A DNA stretch of 64,000 nt from Candidatus Flexifilum affinis (GTDB lineage: Bacteria > Chloroflexota > Anaerolineae > Aggregatilineales > Phototrophicaceae). Shown one piece after another: positions 18,601 through 26,744 of this stretch (its first letter is position 1; every line of letters starts with the position of its first letter). The position numbers and the translations under genes are program-made. Location: positions 196,326 through 260,325 of the forward strand of contig JADJPJ010000093.1 of NCBI GenBank assembly GCA_016713325.1. The letters run 5' to 3'. Under the pieces are notes generated by a model that made no database searches, had not been told where the DNA came from, and saw only the letters and a program-made list of their open reading frames with translations.

Positions 18601-19008
18601 GGTGCGGAGTGCCCGCGCCACCCGGCTCTGACGGCAGCCAGAGAGGGCGATCAGGCCGTCGGTATGCGCCAGCAGCGCATCATCGGAGGGCAGCCGGGCC
18701 TCGCCTTTGGGCGTGCTCATCCGCGCCAGGGTGATCAGCGCGCACAGGTTGGCCCAGCCGGCCGCGTCCGCCGCCAGCAGGGTGAGGTGCGTCTCGTCGT
18801 GCAGCGTCAGCTCCGCACCGAGGATCGGCCTGATGCCCATCTCCCGCGCCGCGCTGACGAAGCGCACTGCCCCATAGACGGCGTCATGGTCGGTGAGCGC
18901 CAGCGCCGGCATGCCCATCAGGGCGGCGCGCTCGACCAGCGCTTCCGGCGTGGAGGCGCCGTCGAGCAGGCTGAAGCAGGAATGCGTGTGAAGTTCGACG
19001 TAGGACAT
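15622..19008 (-). CDS. dnaE2: error-prone DNA polymerase DnaE2 (ImuC)
   Basis: A 1,128-residue C-family polymerase of the mutagenic DnaE2 class. The N-terminal PHP domain begins MSYVELHTHSCFSLLDGASTPEALV. The polymerase core shows GRGSAANSLVAYALGI, PDIDIDFD with the catalytic aspartates, and LGLRMLSAVSEA. The helix-hairpin-helix region (YLNLRDFCQRTELPKRLAENLIAAGAFD) and the OB fold near the C-terminus (VEAAGMVVVHQAPPTAKGMHFITLEDE) are present. Residues about 300-400, between PHP and core, are an extra Gly/Arg/Asp-rich stretch encoded by genomic hairpin repeats, with TRSSA recurring three times. The gene is last in the imuA-imuB-DUF6504-dnaE2 cassette, starting 11 bases after DUF6504. It performs translesion synthesis with ImuB after SOS induction. 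Confidence 0.93.
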   Translation of the reverse strand: MSYVELHTHSCFSLLDGASTPEALVERAALMGMPALALTDHDAVYGAVRFVSAAREMGIRPILGAELTLHDETHLTLLAADAAGWANLCALITLARMSTPKGEARLPSDDALLAHTDGLIALSGCRQSRVARALRTGDRARAEREAQRLRAAFGRDRFFLELHHHQLPDDARCILAAAALADRLDVGVVAANNVHYAERDGHLLQDVLVCIRHLTTLDEAPHLLRPNSEFYLKSAEEMAALFVARPDALANTLRIASMCDFQLEFGLQDLPEYPVPDERGAHAYLTDLCQAWVEEWAWRVNGPTEGEAQRTRSSAGGGGGGDNGRTALRGDDLRDICDEGDTTIDERTRSSASLRGEGGKGEGGGDNGRATPSRDNPWVVRDEGDTTTIDGRTRSSASLRGGATYPVATPDDPLAAQLAHELEIIERAGLSNYFLIVWDIVRFARQHGIRCQGRGSAANSLVAYALGISPINPLEHRLVFERFLSDERRTAPDIDIDFDAARREEVIQYVYERYGRDHAAMACTFITFRARSALRDVGRALGLPPEILQEAAEHPAYDPFAEVKSFAPRSHIDLDGRASHETWALLTHLCSQIDGFPRHLGIHNGGMIITGSPIHRRLPTEPATMADRSVVQWDKEALEDAGLVKIDLLGLRMLSAVSEAASMVGADLDALPFDDPAIYEMVSAADTIGVFQVESRAQQQVLPRMQPRLFNDLIISISLIRPGPIQGNMVHPYLRRRLGEETVRYPHPDLEAALAETLGVILFQEQVIKTARDLAGFTPGQGELLRRALGSKRHAEAVEKLHDIFVEGAIERGVEQATADAVFDTLRAFGGYSFPKSHAAAFAVLVYQSAWLKRYHPAEFFCGLLNNQPMGFWSPAVIVGDARRHGIRLLPAHVNHSAARSLVVDGAIRIGLMTVRGIGEAAAACILDLRAREGAYLNLRDFCQRTELPKRLAENLIAAGAFDGWGRSRRALLWELGTIDERPDTLPFLASEAAPALPTASALDVLGAEYMMMGLTLGDHPMATQRAVLHAQGILGSRELMALRDGQRVEAAGMVVVHQAPPTAKGMHFITLEDEDGFINAVVRPHIYAEFRGAIRGSAFLIAEGVIERRGGVVNLVVSAFRPLRLKG
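17811..18080. repeat. hairpin-repeat insertion within dnaE2
   Basis: Three diverged units of about 115-135 bases lie in tandem. The first is bounded by GTAGGGAC (17811-17818) and GTCCCTAC (17884-17891) and contains two perfect hairpins, GGACGCGC-TACT-GCGCGTCC (17815-17834) and GGACAACCCATGGGTTGTCC (17868-17887). The second has the first hairpin again at 17950-17969, and the third keeps only a part at 18065-18080. The segment between hairpins (aatcgtcgtgtcaccctcatcac) is shared. All of it is in frame with dnaE2. Confidence 0.85.
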
Positions 19009-19019
19009 AGGGCCGCCGT

Positions 19020-19274
19020 TCAGTCATAGACCCGCTGCATGTACCAGCCGCCCAGCAGCAGATCGTGGTAAAGTTCCACCAGCAGGCCCGTCTCTGTCAC
19101 CACCCGAAAGACCATTCGCCAGACCCGGCCGCGCCACCAGTCGGTATCCACCCGCCAGCAGTCCAGAATGGCGTCGATCGGGTGGTTTTCGCCCTCCCAG
19201 GTGAAGCGCAGCGGCAGGCTTTCAGCATCAGCTTCCACGGCGATCGGCTTTCCATCCGCCCACAGCCGCGTCAT
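19020..19274 (-). CDS. DUF6504 small protein of the mutagenesis cassette
   Basis: An 84-residue protein, MTRLWADGKPIAVEADAE at the start, rich in Trp (LDCWRVDTDWWRGRVWRM). It matches the DUF6504 family, commonly found between imuB and dnaE2. Its ATG overlaps the imuB stop (ATGA at 19271-19274), and dnaE2 follows 11 bases after its stop, so it is embedded in the cassette. The longer open frame upstream of this ATG overlaps imuB and is rejected. The function is not known; a role in assembling the ImuB-DnaE2 mutasome is plausible from context only. Confidence 0.82.
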   Translation of the reverse strand: MTRLWADGKPIAVEADAESLPLRFTWEGENHPIDAILDCWRVDTDWWRGRVWRMVFRVVTETGLLVELYHDLLLGGWYMQRVYD

Positions 19275-20473
19275 GATCCTTCTTCCAGAGTCACCTGCCG
19301 GCGTACGTAGCGCCGTTCGATCAGCAGTGAACCGGTTTGCCCTGCCGCCGCGGTATAGAACTCTTCCGTTCCATAACGCGCGGCCAGCAGGCGCGTCAGG
19401 TCGATCACCCCCCGGCTGACCGGGCGTTCGCCGAACAGCTCCAACTGCCGCGCCGCCGCCGGGACCAGGTGCGCCGCGCACAACTCCACGCCCACCACCG
19501 GACGACTCAGCGTCAGGCGTGCCAGCAGTCGATCCGCGGCTTCGCGCAGCGCCTTCGGGCCGCCCACCGGCTCCAGCAGCCGCAGCGTCTCGGTCTGCGC
19601 CGCCCCGCGCTCCACCTGCACCGTCAGGATGAGGCGGTGCGCCGCCGCCGAACGCCGCTCCAGGGTTCGCCCCAGGCGTTCGATCAGCTCGCTCAGCCGG
19701 TAATCAAGGCGATCGCGATCGCGGATCGCGTCGAAGGTGGAGCGCGCCGTCTCCTGCTGCGGCATTTTCGCCGGAATGACCGGCCGCCCATCCAGCCCGC
19801 TGGCCAGCCGGTGTAGCAGCGCGCCGCGCCGGCCGAAGCTCGACGCGATCGACCCCCGCGGCAGCGCCGCCAGATCGCCCAGAGTCTCGATGCCGAGCAG
19901 ATGCAGCCTTCGCGCCTCTTCTTTGAGCAGCGGCAGCGCTTCGGCCGGGAAAGGCGCGATGAACGCCGCCGCCTCATGCCAGCCCACCTCTCCGCCCACC
20001 CGGCGAATCGTGCCCCGTGGCGCGTTCTGCGCCGCCAGAAAGGCGGTCAGCTTTCCCGCCGCCAGCCCGACCGATGCGCCCACCCGGAAAACCTCACGCA
20101 GCATCCGCACCATCTCCTCGCCAAGCAGACAGGCGTCGGTGGCGCGCAGGCTCCCCAGGTCGAGGTAGGCGATGGCGTGATGCGGGTAAGCGTCGGAGTC
20201 GATCTCCACCCGGTTGGTGAAGGTCCACAGAACGTTGAGAAGCTTCTCCTGCGCCTCGGCGAAGGCCGCATCGTCGGCGCTGACAAACACCGCCTTCGGG
20301 CAGAGCGCTCGCGCCCGGCTGACCGCCAGATCGCGCCGCACCCCCATCCGCTCGGCATCCGGCGAACAGGCGATCACTTTGCCGCGCCGCTTGAAGTGGC
20401 GCACGACGATCAGCGGGCCGCGTTCGCCCAGAAGGGCCGGCGTGAAGTACGGGATATAAACACAGGCGATCAT
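19271..20473 (-). CDS. imuB: ImuB, inactive Y-family polymerase-like mutasome protein
   Basis: A 400-residue Y-family homologue. It begins MIACVYIPYFTPALLGERG, has PDAERMGVRRDLAVSRARALCP, AYLDLGSLRATD in place of the catalytic SxDE motif, the GLAAGKLTAFLAAQNA palm segment and the LHLLGIETLGDLAALPRG helix-hairpin-helix. The catalytic acidic pair of Pol IV/V is not seen, as expected for ImuB, which acts as the adaptor that links DnaE2 to the beta clamp. Near the C-terminus RQLELFGER may serve as a clamp-binding QLxLF motif. The start ATG overlaps the imuA stop by four bases; the open frame upstream of it is not used. Confidence 0.92.
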   Translation of the reverse strand: MIACVYIPYFTPALLGERGPLIVVRHFKRRGKVIACSPDAERMGVRRDLAVSRARALCPKAVFVSADDAAFAEAQEKLLNVLWTFTNRVEIDSDAYPHHAIAYLDLGSLRATDACLLGEEMVRMLREVFRVGASVGLAAGKLTAFLAAQNAPRGTIRRVGGEVGWHEAAAFIAPFPAEALPLLKEEARRLHLLGIETLGDLAALPRGSIASSFGRRGALLHRLASGLDGRPVIPAKMPQQETARSTFDAIRDRDRLDYRLSELIERLGRTLERRSAAAHRLILTVQVERGAAQTETLRLLEPVGGPKALREAADRLLARLTLSRPVVGVELCAAHLVPAAARQLELFGERPVSRGVIDLTRLLAARYGTEEFYTAAAGQTGSLLIERRYVRRQVTLEEGS

Positions 20474-21195
20474 GCTGACGGCTCTCCTTCGGAAGTGCCT
20501 CTCCGCATGGTAGACAGCTCGATAGCGAGCATCGCCGACCGATTCCGTTCCGTACCCCCGTCCCGCAGCACCTCGGCACGGGTGTGATAGCCCTGCACGC
20601 TGCCTGATGCATCGACGACCCAGCCGGTGTAACGCAACTGGATCAGGCTGTGCAGCAGCGCCGGGTGGTGAATGCCCCGGCTCAGCAGCACCAGGGCGCA
20701 CTGCGTCCGGGCGACATTGGCCCGCAGCCGATCCAGCGCCTCAGCGTCGATCTGCCGCTCCGCCGTCGAACCGTCCAGGGCAACCAGCGCCACCTGCTCC
20801 GAGCGGATCGCGTCCAGGGCGATGGCCAGCCCGCGCTCCGGGCTGCGCGTCGCGGCGATCAGCAGCCGATCCAGCGCCACGCCGCAGCCGACGGCGTACT
20901 CCGGGTCGAATGTCCCGCTCAGATCGACGTAGGCCGCGATGCCATCTCCTTCCTGCGCTCCGGCGATCAGCCGATACACCAGCGTCGTCGCCCCACTCGT
21001 CGGCATGCCGGCGACGGCGGACATCTGCCCCACCGCGATGCCCCCCCGATCCAGCAGCGCGTCGAGCGCCGCGAAGCCTGTGGAGATCGTCCTGCCGGCG
21101 TCCAGCATGGAGGCGCGGGTGAGCGCTCCCTGACCCCAGCGGCGTTCGATCTCCCAGAGGGTGTGCTGTATCGGCGATGGGCTGATCCGGGGCAT
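20470..21195 (-). CDS. imuA: ImuA, RecA-like protein of the SOS mutagenesis cassette
   Basis: A roughly 241-residue RecA-fold protein starting MPRISPSPIQHTLWEIE. It has STGFAALDALLDRGGIAVGQMSAVAG and a degenerate Walker A region (GMPTSGATTLVYRL), with a Walker B-like VALVALDG. ImuA modulates the SOS mutasome. The ATG at 21195 is preferred over one 15 codons upstream because the extra N-terminus is not typical and overlaps the promoter region. It is first in the operon, with candidate LexA sites upstream. Confidence 0.88.
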   Translation of the reverse strand: MPRISPSPIQHTLWEIERRWGQGALTRASMLDAGRTISTGFAALDALLDRGGIAVGQMSAVAGMPTSGATTLVYRLIAGAQEGDGIAAYVDLSGTFDPEYAVGCGVALDRLLIAATRSPERGLAIALDAIRSEQVALVALDGSTAERQIDAEALDRLRANVARTQCALVLLSRGIHHPALLHSLIQLRYTGWVVDASGSVQGYHTRAEVLRDGGTERNRSAMLAIELSTMRRGTSEGEPSA

Positions 21196-21232
21196 AAAAC
21201 GTTTCCTTTTTGTTACACTCTCCAGAAAAAGA

Positions 21233-21270
21233 TAGCCCACATGTTCTATCTTCGCAAGACATTTGTTCTA
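21233..21270 (-). promoter_or_regulatory. candidate LexA (SOS) boxes upstream of imuA
   Basis: On the minus strand TAGAACATGTGGGCTA (21248 to 21233) and TAGAACAAATGTCTTG (21270 to 21255) are two head-to-tail sites sharing TAGAACA, 22 bases apart. Each resembles a TAGAACA-nn-TGTTCTA-type palindrome with a decayed right half. Placement just upstream of an SOS cassette supports LexA control. The exact LexA consensus of this organism is unknown. Confidence 0.4.
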
Positions 21271-21331
21271 ACGAAAAGGTTCGAATAGCGCTAGAAAGTG
21301 GTTGTAAGTCTGCTTGATGAGGGGGTAGGCT

Positions 21332-21365
<34 letters not shown>

Positions 21366-21558
21366 ACGGGCTATCTGCCAGATATGCGAGCTGACGGTAG
21401 CGCTCGACACAATTCTGTAGACCGGGATAATTACCGGCAAGGCTGTCGCAGAGGGCAATTCAACATTCTCAGGCCGTTTCGTGCTTGTGCTGTCCAAACG
21501 CTCGGCGTTGAGCGGCGAAGCAACCTCGCTGGAAAATATTGCACGTGAGGAAAGGCGT

Positions 21559-22194
21559 ATGGGCGATAACGAACTTGTGGAGCGTGAGAAGCGCATGGAA
21601 GAGGTTCGCGCACTTTGGGACAACCAGGCCCCCGCGTTTGATGACTCACCGGATCATGGTCTGCGCGATCCGGAAACAAGGGCCGCCTGGAAGAAATTGC
21701 TGCACGACTGGATGCCAGACCCGAGTTTGCATGTGCTCGACAGCGGCTGTGGAACAGGCTCGCTCAGTGTGCTCCTGGCGGAGCTTGGGCATCAGGTGAC
21801 CGGGATCGATATTTCCCCTGCAATGATCGCCCGGGCAAGGTCAAAGGCCACGGAACACGTGGTTTCGATCGAATTGCTCGTAATGGATGCTGCGTTTCCT
21901 CAGTTTCCGCCGTACAGTTTTGATGCGATTGTGTGTCGACATCTTTTGTGGACATTGACAGACCCCCATTCGGTTCTTGAACGGTGGAGCGCGCTGCTCA
22001 AACCCCAGGGTGTTCTTGTCCTGATTGAAGGCTTCTGGCATACCGGCGCAGGACTCACCGCTCAACAAATCGTGAGTGCGCTTCCCGCTCGGATGACGAC
22101 AGTACAGGTTCATAATCTGAGCAAGCAACCCGTACTCTGGGGGAGCGAAGTGAGCGATGAACGATATGCTGTGATCGCCAGAGCGGCTTTGTAG
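21559..22194 (+). CDS. class I SAM-dependent methyltransferase
   Basis: A 211-residue methyltransferase with motif I VLDSGCGTGSLSVLLAELGHQVTGIDIS (about residues 56-83), a post-I acidic residue in GIDIS, and motif IV-like FDAIVCRHLLWTLTDP followed by LLKPQGVLVLIEGFW. This matches the Methyltransf_11/25 group acting on small molecules. I chose ATG 21559 because AGGAAAGG lies just upstream; the frame is open to 21481 but that part has low similarity to the family. It stands alone between the mutagenesis cassette and a secreted protein, so the substrate cannot be guessed. Confidence 0.82.
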   Translation: MGDNELVEREKRMEEVRALWDNQAPAFDDSPDHGLRDPETRAAWKKLLHDWMPDPSLHVLDSGCGTGSLSVLLAELGHQVTGIDISPAMIARARSKATEHVVSIELLVMDAAFPQFPPYSFDAIVCRHLLWTLTDPHSVLERWSALLKPQGVLVLIEGFWHTGAGLTAQQIVSALPARMTTVQVHNLSKQPVLWGSEVSDERYAVIARAAL

Positions 22195-22364
22195 CTCTGG
22201 ACTGCCGGTCCGGCCCCGGATTTGCCCTTCTGTTGCGGCAGAATCCAAGCCGCCGTGCATGCGACGGTTCTCCCATTGTCACACAACGACACCTGCACGC
22301 TTCGCCTATATGCGTGTATAACATGACCTATAACGATACAACGACACTAGCGCCAGAAGGAGAT

Positions 22365-23789
22365 ATGCGAATGCAGGCCAGTTTCCGCCGCATGTTCATG
22401 GCCCTCTTGTTGATCGCGCTCACCGCGTTCGCCGTGTTCCTAACGCCCGTCGCCGCGCAGTCCGAGTGTACGAATCCGCCTCCCCGTCTGGTCGTTGGCG
22501 AACCAGGGCGCGTTCTCCCTCGAGATCCCAACAATGTCCGCGATCAACCGTCCCGCAGCGGCGCGCTGATCGGCGCGATCCCCGGCGGCGGTCAGTTCAC
22601 CGTGGTGGACGGTCCGGTCTGCGCCGATGACCTCAACTGGTGGCACGTCGAAAGCGCCGATTTGACCGGCTGGACAGTCGAAGGCGCGGACGGCACGTAC
22701 TGGATCGAGCCGCTGCCGGAGGACGCGCCGCCCGCCGCGCCTGAACCCTCGCTGATCCGTGGCGAGTGCCCGTACACGACAAATCGCGTCGTTTTCTCGA
22801 CGATCCGCACCGAAGTCCGCGCCGATGGCGAAACCCTGTATGGGCAGTTGATCACCACCGATGTCGACGGCGGGAACGCCTGTCTGCTCACCGAAATGAG
22901 TGGTGAGCCCGCGTACACCGACGATCTACTCTCGCAGCCGGTCTGGTCGCCCGATGGATCGCAGATCGTGTTCCGGATGGCGGCGAGTTGGGACGACACC
23001 CATATCCTCTACCTGATCAATGCCGATGGGACAGCCCTGCGCCCGCTCACGTCGTTTGACGATTCCTTCACTGATATGTCGTGGTCACCTGACGGCGAAC
23101 GAATCGCGTTTATGAGCGACTCCGAGATCTGGGTGGGCTTCGCCGACGGGCGCGGTTCGAGACGCGTGGTCGAGGACCGGGGACAGTTCACCGCACTGTC
23201 ATGGTCACCCGATGGCGAATGGCTGGCATATGCGAACTATGGGCGTAAGGACAGTGGCGCCGAGATTCACGTCGTCTCCCCTGATGGTGGCCAACCGGTG
23301 TTGATTGCCGAAACTGGCGTCGAGCTGTCGCCGATCTCCCACCTCGAATGGTCGCCCGACTCTGCGATGCTGGAAGTCAGCGCGCCGCAACGCGGTATTC
23401 ACCGCATCATCGTTCCGGCAGTACTCGACAGTGAGCCGCGTCAGCTCGTGGCCGTCGCGGGCGATCAGCGCATGTCGCCCAATTATTCGCCCGATGGGAC
23501 GCAGCTTACCTACTGGTCAGGGGAGGACGTGCGCGACTCCGCGAAACCCATCACGCTAGGTATCATGAGCGCGGATGGCGCCACCGAGACGCCTCTGATC
23601 GAGGAGGTTGTCGATCCGCTGCCGAGGGGTTTCTCGGGAATTTATCCGCCGTCATGGTCGCCCAATGGGAGCCAGTTGGTGTTTGGCACGCTGGAAGGCG
23701 TGTACACGGTTGGGGTCGAAACGGGTGAGGTGACTCAAATCTGGGCGGGCGAGATCGGCGGCGCGCCGCAGTTCCAGCCGGGAGGCTGA
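22365..23789 (+). CDS. secreted SH3b-TolB-like beta-propeller protein
   Basis: A 474-residue exported protein. Residues 1-32 form a signal peptide (FMALLLIALTAFAVFLTPVAAQ). An SH3b-like domain follows (about 38-110; RDQPSRSGALIGAIPGGGQFTVVDGP...WWHVESADLTGWTVEG), then a propeller of PD40/TolB-type repeats marked by WSPDGSQIVF, WSPDGERIAF, WSPDGEWLAY, WSPDSAMLEV, YSPDGTQLTY and WSPNGSQLVF, six blades at least. It probably binds cell wall or glycans and acts as a scaffold or sensor; no catalytic residues are seen. The start has AGAAGGAG just upstream. It is flanked by unrelated genes. Confidence 0.82.
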   Translation: MRMQASFRRMFMALLLIALTAFAVFLTPVAAQSECTNPPPRLVVGEPGRVLPRDPNNVRDQPSRSGALIGAIPGGGQFTVVDGPVCADDLNWWHVESADLTGWTVEGADGTYWIEPLPEDAPPAAPEPSLIRGECPYTTNRVVFSTIRTEVRADGETLYGQLITTDVDGGNACLLTEMSGEPAYTDDLLSQPVWSPDGSQIVFRMAASWDDTHILYLINADGTALRPLTSFDDSFTDMSWSPDGERIAFMSDSEIWVGFADGRGSRRVVEDRGQFTALSWSPDGEWLAYANYGRKDSGAEIHVVSPDGGQPVLIAETGVELSPISHLEWSPDSAMLEVSAPQRGIHRIIVPAVLDSEPRQLVAVAGDQRMSPNYSPDGTQLTYWSGEDVRDSAKPITLGIMSADGATETPLIEEVVDPLPRGFSGIYPPSWSPNGSQLVFGTLEGVYTVGVETGEVTQIWAGEIGGAPQFQPGG

Positions 23790-23844
23790 AGCCTTTGAAC
23801 TGAACATTCCTTCCGGGAGGGTGGTCTCGCCAGACTGAACGATC

Positions 23845-24340
23845 CTACCCACGTTCAAAATTGGCCCACCACAAGCCCATTTTCAGCAGGGTATTCCCGT
23901 GCTCGAAGGTGTGCTGGTAGGTCTTGGTGACCACCATGGAGAGCGGTTTGTACCCCCAGATCGTCTCCCGCGGAGCTTCCCAATCGATTGCTGCCAGCTG
24001 ATCCAGCAGCGCGATCTGCTCCTGCCTCATCCGGAGAAAAGGCCTCGACCAGGCCATCGAATGTCCGATCGCCGACAGCTTCCCAGGTGGCATCGTCATC
24101 CGCCCACGCGTCCTCGCCAGGCATAGCGCCGCCCATCCACTGCTGCATCGACGGGAGGGCGAGGCAGCGCTCGTACTCGGCCACATGCCAGACGTGACGC
24201 GCCGGCGACCAGGTCCCCAGGTAATCGGCATCAGGGGGCAGTCGAAGACGATACGCAGGATCGACACGAGAGAAGGCCCAGACGAAGCCCTCGGCGGAAG
24301 TCTGTAACTGACTGCGGAACCAGCTCACCCAATCGAACAT
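23845..24340 (-). CDS. DinB-like four-helix protein, one frameshift
   Basis: The N-terminal part (MFDWVSWFRSQLQTSAEGFVWAFSRVDP...GTWSPARHVWHVAEYERCL) has the DinB/YfiT pattern with the helix-2 His (VWHVAEYE). The frame breaks in the A4 run 24037-24040; removing one base joins GLVEAF to LRMRQEQIALLDQLAAIDW and leads to a C-terminus with the metal-binding His region TYQHTFEHGNTLLKMGLW. The full protein would be about 165 residues, the normal family size. DinB-like proteins are metal-dependent thiol transferases or related enzymes; the substrate here is unknown. The break is probably a sequence error. Confidence 0.72.
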
Positions 24341-24675
24341 TGATCACCCCCAGGCCGTTTCATGACCTACTCTCTCAGTGTAGACGGGTTTGCAGAGGAT
24401 ACAAAGAGTCAGCGCCAGCCTGGGTGTGATGAGTGTCCGCCGCCTGTGGATCTGCTGAGAGGAGCTGGTGGTCTATCTCGGCTAGTTCTCCTTCAATCGA
24501 ACGTAGATGTCTGCATTTCCACCCTTGGCTTTCCGCTGGGGTGAGGCGGGAATGCGCCGCCCCTGTTTTTTAGGTCGCGCTCTCCAGTAAGCACGGTCAC
24601 CCCTTCACCTCCCGATCTGGTTGACTGACGTCACACTGCAGAGACAATGCTCCGGATCGCGTTGCGCCGCATCTG
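24341..24675. other. intergenic region without recognisable gene
   Basis: No coding frame with family-like features, structured RNA or repeat was recognised. It separates the divergent DinB-like gene and the GntR regulator and must hold the start of the former's transcript. Confidence 0.5.
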
Positions 24676-24719
24676 TTGACAAGCCCTCAGGATTGTATAC
24701 AATGTACTTGTATGCAATT
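24676..24719 (+). promoter_or_regulatory. gntR promoter with palindromic operators
   Basis: TTGACA at 24676-24681 and TACAAT at 24698-24703 (16-base spacer) form a promoter. The -10 overlaps a perfect 12-base palindrome ATTGTATACAAT (24692-24703), and a second copy CTTGTATGCAAT lies at 24708-24719. TTGTATACAA-type sites are typical targets of FCD-type GntR repressors, so autoregulation and control of the downstream sugar operon are likely. Confidence 0.6.
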
Positions 24720-24762
24720 TTGAGAAGAGTGCGCCACTACATTTAAGGGAAAGCCAGGGATA

Positions 24763-25452
24763 ATGACCGTTTTTTCCCACGTCCGTGCTGTAAGTCTTCG
24801 CGAACAGGTCGCCGAACAGATCCGTATTGCCATCATTGAAGGCCGGCTGAAACCCAACGACCATATCGTCGAGGCGGCGCTCACCGAACAGCTCGGCGTC
24901 AGCCGCACGCCGGTTCGCGAAGCGCTCATCATCCTGGAAAGGGAATCGCTGGTCATCTCCATCCCCAACCGGGGCTCGTTCGTACGGGCCTTCACCCCGG
25001 AAGATATCTCCGCGCTCTTTTCCATGCGCACCACCCTCGAAAACTTCGCCGCCGAGCTCATCATCGACAAGCTCACCACCAGCGATTACCAGGCCCTCAG
25101 CGCCCTGGTGGAGCGCCAGAAGTTTCAGATTGAGCAGGGAGATTTCAAGGTCGTTCGCAGCACCGATATGGCCTTCCACCAGATCCTGATCGATGCCAGC
25201 CATCATCCGCATCTGATCCGCAACTGGCAGGAGATCGTGGCGCAGATCGCCGCCGTCCTGTACCTGCGCGCCGAGGCGCAGCCCGGCTACGACGAATACC
25301 TGGCCATCAATGATCACTACTCGATCATCGATGCCTACATGGACCACGATCTGGAACGGGTCAAATCCGAGAATCGGCGCATCAACAAACGCGTAGAAAG
25401 CGAATGTATCGCGGCAGTGGAGCAACTCGGCGACATGAAGGCGAAGATCTAG
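24763..25452 (+). CDS. GntR/FCD regulator, likely controls the apiose operon
   Basis: A 229-residue FadR-type regulator: N-terminal GntR winged helix (LREQVAEQIRIAIIEGRLKPNDHIVEAALTEQLGVSRTPVREALIILE, about residues 10-57) and FCD domain with the conserved Asp/His set (DMAFHQILIDASHH, INDHYSIIDAYMDHD). FCD ligands are often sugar acids; D-apionate or a relative would fit the operon that starts 163 bases downstream. It is preceded by two TTGTAT-type palindromes. Assignment as the operon's regulator is by position. Confidence 0.88.
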   Translation: MTVFSHVRAVSLREQVAEQIRIAIIEGRLKPNDHIVEAALTEQLGVSRTPVREALIILERESLVISIPNRGSFVRAFTPEDISALFSMRTTLENFAAELIIDKLTTSDYQALSALVERQKFQIEQGDFKVVRSTDMAFHQILIDASHHPHLIRNWQEIVAQIAAVLYLRAEAQPGYDEYLAINDHYSIIDAYMDHDLERVKSENRRINKRVESECIAAVEQLGDMKAKI

Positions 25453-25615
25453 CGCCGGCCCGGCAGGGCAAAAAACTTATGGCTTCGGCGTTCTCCTGGA
25501 ACGTTAGACAAGAAGCGACGATTCGGTTCAGGCGATAAGGAGGTGTCCGGTACGCAGAAGAAGTTGCGCTTACCCGAGCAGAAGGTTTTTGCACAAGCAC
25601 TTGAGGAGAAATGAT

Positions 25616-26650
25616 ATGAAGCACGCTGCGAAGATTAGCGCGCTGCTCATCGCCGGGATTATGGTTCTTTCCCTGACGGTAGGCATGGTGAGCGCTCAGA
25701 CGAATTTGACGATTTGCTTCGGCTTCCAGGATCTCGAAACCGAATTCTGGGTCGCAGGGCACCGCGCCATCACGCAGACTCTGCGCGACCAGGGGCACGA
25801 AGTCCTCGAATACAATGCCAATGAAGATCCAAACCGTCAGCTCGAGCAGATTCGCGAATGCATCGCCCAGGGCGTCGATGGCATCATCATCATCCCGCAG
25901 GACGGCGACAGCGCGGTGACCATTATCAATGAGGCGCAGGCCTCCGACGTTCCGATTGCGGTCTTCAACCGCCCGCCGAACGATCGCTCTCGCGGCATCA
26001 CCGTTGTTGCGGACAACGTCAGTGCCACCGAGCAGGCCGTCGAGTTCATCGCGCAGAAGGCGCTGCGCCAGTACGAAATCACCAGCGAACCGATCACCCC
26101 GCTCATCCTCGTTGGGGCACTTCAGGACACGAACGCGATCGGCCGCCGCGACGGCTTCTACAACGTAATCAACCGTTATAACGAGCGTTATCCTGGGCTT
26201 TTCAACACGCCGATCGAAGTGGCCACCGAATGGGATGCCGCGACCGCTCTGGCCAACCTGGAAGCCGCCATCACCGCCAACCCGAATGTCGACTTCATCT
26301 TCACGTCGTCGGACTTCCTGTTCCCGACCATTCGCTCGGTCCTCGAACCGCGCGGCATGTGGCAGCCGATGGGCACCCCTGGGCACGTCATGATGGCCGG
26401 CCTGGACGGCGATGCGACGGCCTGCATGCTCATCGATGAAGGCTACGTGGACGCCACCGGCGTGCAGAATCTGTTCCTCGAAGCCGAGCTGACGATGAAT
26501 CGTCTGCTGCAGGCGGTCGAGAGTGGCGAAACCCAGCCGAACGAAGTGCTGCTCGACCCCGGCTTCGCGCTGACCGCTGGCAACATTCAGTTCCAGCGCA
26601 GTGACATGTGGGGCTGCGTGCTGTACGACGAAGGCTTCCTTGATCAGTAA
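25616..26650 (+). CDS. sugar ABC transporter substrate-binding protein (RbsB/XylF family)
   Basis: A 344-residue periplasmic-binding protein of the ribose/galactose class. The signal peptide covers about 1-26 (ISALLIAGIMVLSLTVGMVSAQ). Mature features are EYNANEDPNRQLEQIRECIAQGVDGIIIIPQD, FNRPPNDR, LVGALQDTNAIGRRDGFYNVI, FIFTSSDFLFPTIRS and GLDGDATACMLIDEGYVDATGVQN. ATG 25616 follows a GAGGAG ribosome site; an in-frame ATG nine codons upstream is rejected. A stable hairpin after its stop may protect the message so this subunit is made in excess. Given the enzymes downstream, apiose, apionate or a related branched sugar is the likely ligand. Confidence 0.9.
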   Translation: MKHAAKISALLIAGIMVLSLTVGMVSAQTNLTICFGFQDLETEFWVAGHRAITQTLRDQGHEVLEYNANEDPNRQLEQIRECIAQGVDGIIIIPQDGDSAVTIINEAQASDVPIAVFNRPPNDRSRGITVVADNVSATEQAVEFIAQKALRQYEITSEPITPLILVGALQDTNAIGRRDGFYNVINRYNERYPGLFNTPIEVATEWDAATALANLEAAITANPNVDFIFTSSDFLFPTIRSVLEPRGMWQPMGTPGHVMMAGLDGDATACMLIDEGYVDATGVQNLFLEAELTMNRLLQAVESGETQPNEVLLDPGFALTAGNIQFQRSDMWGCVLYDEGFLDQ

Positions 26651-26664
26651 TTAAGGGAAGGACG

Positions 26665-26689
26665 GGGGCGAATCCACACGATTCGCCCC
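26665..26689 (+). promoter_or_regulatory. stem-loop between binding-protein and permease genes
   Basis: GGGGCGAATC-cacac-GATTCGCCCC forms a perfect ten-base-pair stem with a five-base loop, 14 bases after the binding-protein stop. No T-run follows, so it is more likely a 3'-end stabiliser or attenuator than a full terminator. Confidence 0.6.
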
Positions 26690-26744
26690 TGCTCCCCCTG
26701 GAGCGTCGCCGGACTCGGCAGCGCAGCACAGCGAAGGATGACGC

